DNA from: Aquifex aeolicus
GTDB lineage: Bacteria > Aquificota > Aquificia > Aquificales > Aquificaceae
Length of the DNA stretch: 7,033 nt
Assembly (NCBI GenBank): GCA_015661465.1
Contig: DQVZ01000144.1
Coordinates: 1-7,033, forward strand
Reading direction: 5' to 3'
The translations under genes were made by a program, and so were the position numbers. Each line of letters begins with the position of its first letter. The first letter of the stretch is position 1. This document shows, piece after piece, positions 5,330 through 7,033 of this stretch. A model generated the notes under the pieces. The model had not been told where the DNA came from, did no database searches, and worked only from the letters and a program-made list of their open reading frames with translations.

Positions 5330-6082
5330 ATGGATAAAGATAGTTTTAAGATTATCGAAGAGTTAAAAATCCGCCAGGGGGATACATGGCGCGTATTTAA
5401 AATAATGAGTGAGTTTGTCTACGGTTTTGACGAACTCGCAGATGTAGGCCCTGCAGTTACGTTTTTTGGGAGTTCCAGAGCCAGAGAAACTGATAAGTAT
5501 TACAAACTTGCTTATGAGACAGCCTTTAATTTGGGTAAACTGGGATTCACCATAATTACGGGTGGCGGACCGGGAATAATGGAAGCGGCAAACAGAGGAG
5601 CTTACGATAGCGGAGCAGAAAGTATAGGTTTGAATATAAGTATTCCTCGTGAACAAGCTCCTAATAGATATCAAACCAAGTCTTTGCAGTTCAAGTATTT
5701 TTTTGTAAGAAAGGTAATGCTTCTTAAATACGCCATGGCTTATGTCATATTTCCGGGAGGATTCGGAACTTTTGATGAACTCTTTGAAGCTCTTACCTTA
5801 ATTCAAACGGGGAAAAGTCATAAATTTCCGCTAATCCTTTTCGGAAGCGAGTATTATTCAGGTCTCCTTAACTTCATGAAAGAAACTATGGTAAAGTACG
5901 GAACAATTGATAAAGAAGATTTAAACCTAATGATATTAGTAGATGAACCAAAAGATGTAGTAAAGCATATAATGGAAAGAGCTAGAGAAAAGTATGAACA
6001 TCTTAAGCGTTTCGGACAGTCTTCCTTTTTAAGGAGTCTTGAGAAAATAATAAAAAGATATGAGGCTTTTACATATTTCTGA
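5330..6082 (+). CDS. LOG-family protein (TIGR00730-like), putative nucleoside-5'-monophosphate phosphoribohydrolase
   Basis: The 250-residue protein carries both signatures of the LOG (LONELY GUY) family: GGGPGIMEAANRGA (78-91) and PGGFGTFDELFE (142-153), with FGSSRARETDKYY (46-58) at the nucleotide-binding beginning and FFVRKVMLLKY (124-134) supplying the conserved Arg. Family members hydrolyse the N-glycosidic bond of nucleoside 5'-monophosphates. In plants this releases cytokinins from their riboside monophosphates. In bacteria it often amounts to nucleotide recycling, as in the PpnN group. The exact substrate cannot be told from sequence. Two segments exceed the core fold: an N-terminal helix region of about 40 residues and a charged C-terminal helix (about 215-250). 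The gene starts 2 nt after the small exported protein, with a weak, distant AGGG, and overlaps the SbcD-like gene by 23 nt. Confidence 0.9.
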   Translation: MDKDSFKIIEELKIRQGDTWRVFKIMSEFVYGFDELADVGPAVTFFGSSRARETDKYYKLAYETAFNLGKLGFTIITGGGPGIMEAANRGAYDSGAESIGLNISIPREQAPNRYQTKSLQFKYFFVRKVMLLKYAMAYVIFPGGFGTFDELFEALTLIQTGKSHKFPLILFGSEYYSGLLNFMKETMVKYGTIDKEDLNLMILVDEPKDVVKHIMERAREKYEHLKRFGQSSFLRSLEKIIKRYEAFTYF

Positions 6083-7033
6083 TATACATGCAGGAAAGAG
6101 TTTAGGAAGAGTTTCAAGAAATCCGGATGTAGCTTACGCTTTAGAACAAATAGTAGCTTTCTGTAAAGAAAATAGGCCTAGTTTGGTTTTAGTTGCGGGA
6201 GATGTATTCGATAAGGCAAATCCGGATAACGAAGCAAAAGAAATTGTTTTTGATTTCTTCCTTCAGTTAAATTCTCTCGGTATGCCTTCGGTGGTGATTT
6301 CGGGGAATCACGACAGCTACGACTTTATGAAAAGTCTCAGTAAATTACTTAAAGTGATAAACACATTTGTATTCCATAAGCCTGACCTTGAAAATGGGAT
6401 TTTTGAGTTTAACAATCTGAAAGTGGCATGTCTTCCTTATCCCTCTGAAAGAGTTCTTACGAGGGCAGGTGAAGATGCAAAGCTTTCTTATGCCATTGCA
6501 GTTGAAAAGGCATTAAAGTATCTATATTCAAAAGTTTCAGATGCTACCTTTAAAGTTTTACTGACTCACCTATTTATAGCAGGTTCGAAGTTTACAAAAA
6601 CCGAAAGAGAAGCAACGATAACCCAGTATTATGCTGTAGAACCTTCCTCCATTCCCGAAGGTTTCGATTATGTTGCACTTGGGCATATACACAGATATCA
6701 AAGGTTGGAAAAGGTTGTTTCTCACGCTTATTACACGGGTTCACTTTTTCAGCTTGATTTTTCCGAATCCGGACAGGATAAATTCTTTAACTTTGTAGAA
6801 CTCAAAGAAGGGGAACCTCCCAAAGTAGAAGCGGTAAAACTTTCCTTGAAAAACCCGCTACATTCGGTGGAAATAAACCAGGAAAATTATAGAAGAGAAT
6901 TAGATAAGTTGAAACTTCTAGATGGATACTTAAAAGTTCATTTAATAATCAAAGATAAAACAAAGGTCAACTTGGTGGTAGACACTATAAAGGAAGTTCT
7001 CGGAGAGAAACTTATCAAGCTTGAACTTTTAAC
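6060..7033 (+). CDS. sbcD: SbcD/Mre11-type DNA repair metallophosphoesterase, partial (3' end beyond window)
   Basis: The frame stays open from the ATG at 6060 to the edge, giving 324 residues with the stop outside the window. All calcineurin-like phosphoesterase motifs are present in order: SDIHAG (D8, H10), AGDVFD (D48), SGNHD (N83, H84, D85), LLTHLF (H170) and GHIH (H209, H211). They bind the two Mn ions of SbcD/Mre11 nucleases. YYTGSLFQLDFSE (225-237) matches the segment that follows motif V in SbcD. With its SbcC/Rad50 ATPase partner, SbcD opens hairpins and processes DNA ends. The sbcC gene, if adjacent, would lie beyond the right edge. The start lies inside the LOG gene (23-nt overlap) with no strong Shine-Dalgarno sequence, suggesting coupled translation. 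A general metallophosphoesterase of another role is less likely. Confidence 0.9.
   Translation, partial: MRLLHISDIHAGKSLGRVSRNPDVAYALEQIVAFCKENRPSLVLVAGDVFDKANPDNEAKEIVFDFFLQLNSLGMPSVVISGNHDSYDFMKSLSKLLKVINTFVFHKPDLENGIFEFNNLKVACLPYPSERVLTRAGEDAKLSYAIAVEKALKYLYSKVSDATFKVLLTHLFIAGSKFTKTEREATITQYYAVEPSSIPEGFDYVALGHIHRYQRLEKVVSHAYYTGSLFQLDFSESGQDKFFNFVELKEGEPPKVEAVKLSLKNPLHSVEINQENYRRELDKLKLLDGYLKVHLIIKDKTKVNLVVDTIKEVLGEKLIKLELL

Noticed and set aside
5363..5674. Open frame on the minus strand inside the LOG-family gene
   Set aside because: It is antisense to conserved LOG motifs and has no ribosome binding site or recognisable domain. The same applies to the minus-strand frames at 2055-2333, 4722-4925, 5118-5303 and 5854-6117.

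Overview
The window looks like chromosome from a thermophilic bacterium of the Aquificales, most like Aquifex. This is inferred from the AT-rich but Lys/Glu/Ile-rich coding style, the closely packed and often overlapping genes, and gene and protein sequences that resemble Aquifex from memory. No database search was possible. Nearly all of it is housekeeping sequence, with no insertion sequences, tRNAs, rRNAs or CRISPR arrays visible.

Minus-strand half (1-1952). Read from right to left, a promoter near 2010-1982 drives rplS (ribosomal protein bL19), followed by rnhB (RNase HII), which overlaps rplS by 8 nt. In the same frame as rnhB, directly after its UGA stop, lie 21 codons that end in a canonical SSB C-terminal tail (DEWDEEIPF-stop). 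A roughly 220-base intergenic stretch follows. It holds 11-bp tandem direct repeats and a possible decayed micro-ORF. Next come an acidic 145-residue protein of unknown function and, joined to it by an ATGA stop/start overlap, the first 56 codons of a PP2C-type Ser/Thr phosphatase that runs off the left edge.

Plus-strand half (2040-7033). A good sigma-70-type promoter (2040-2068) drives the conserved ribosomal pair rplM-rpsI (uL13-uS9). argC (arginine biosynthesis) overlaps rpsI by 16 nt. dnaN (the DNA polymerase III sliding clamp) follows. It has no Shine-Dalgarno sequence and sits just downstream of an extended -10 element, which suggests a leaderless or near-leaderless transcript. Behind dnaN, closely spaced or overlapping, are a tiny Lys/Tyr-rich exported protein, a LOG-family (TIGR00730-like) nucleotide phosphoribohydrolase homologue, and an SbcD/Mre11-type metallophosphoesterase cut by the right edge.

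Functionally the two halves are divergent ribosomal protein operons. Each carries genes for nucleic-acid maintenance downstream: RNase HII on one side, the clamp and an SbcD-like nuclease on the other. I see no clear new defence or mobile system. The most unusual signal is the SSB-type tail encoded in frame behind the rnhB stop. After it come the apparently leaderless dnaN and the small basic exported protein.
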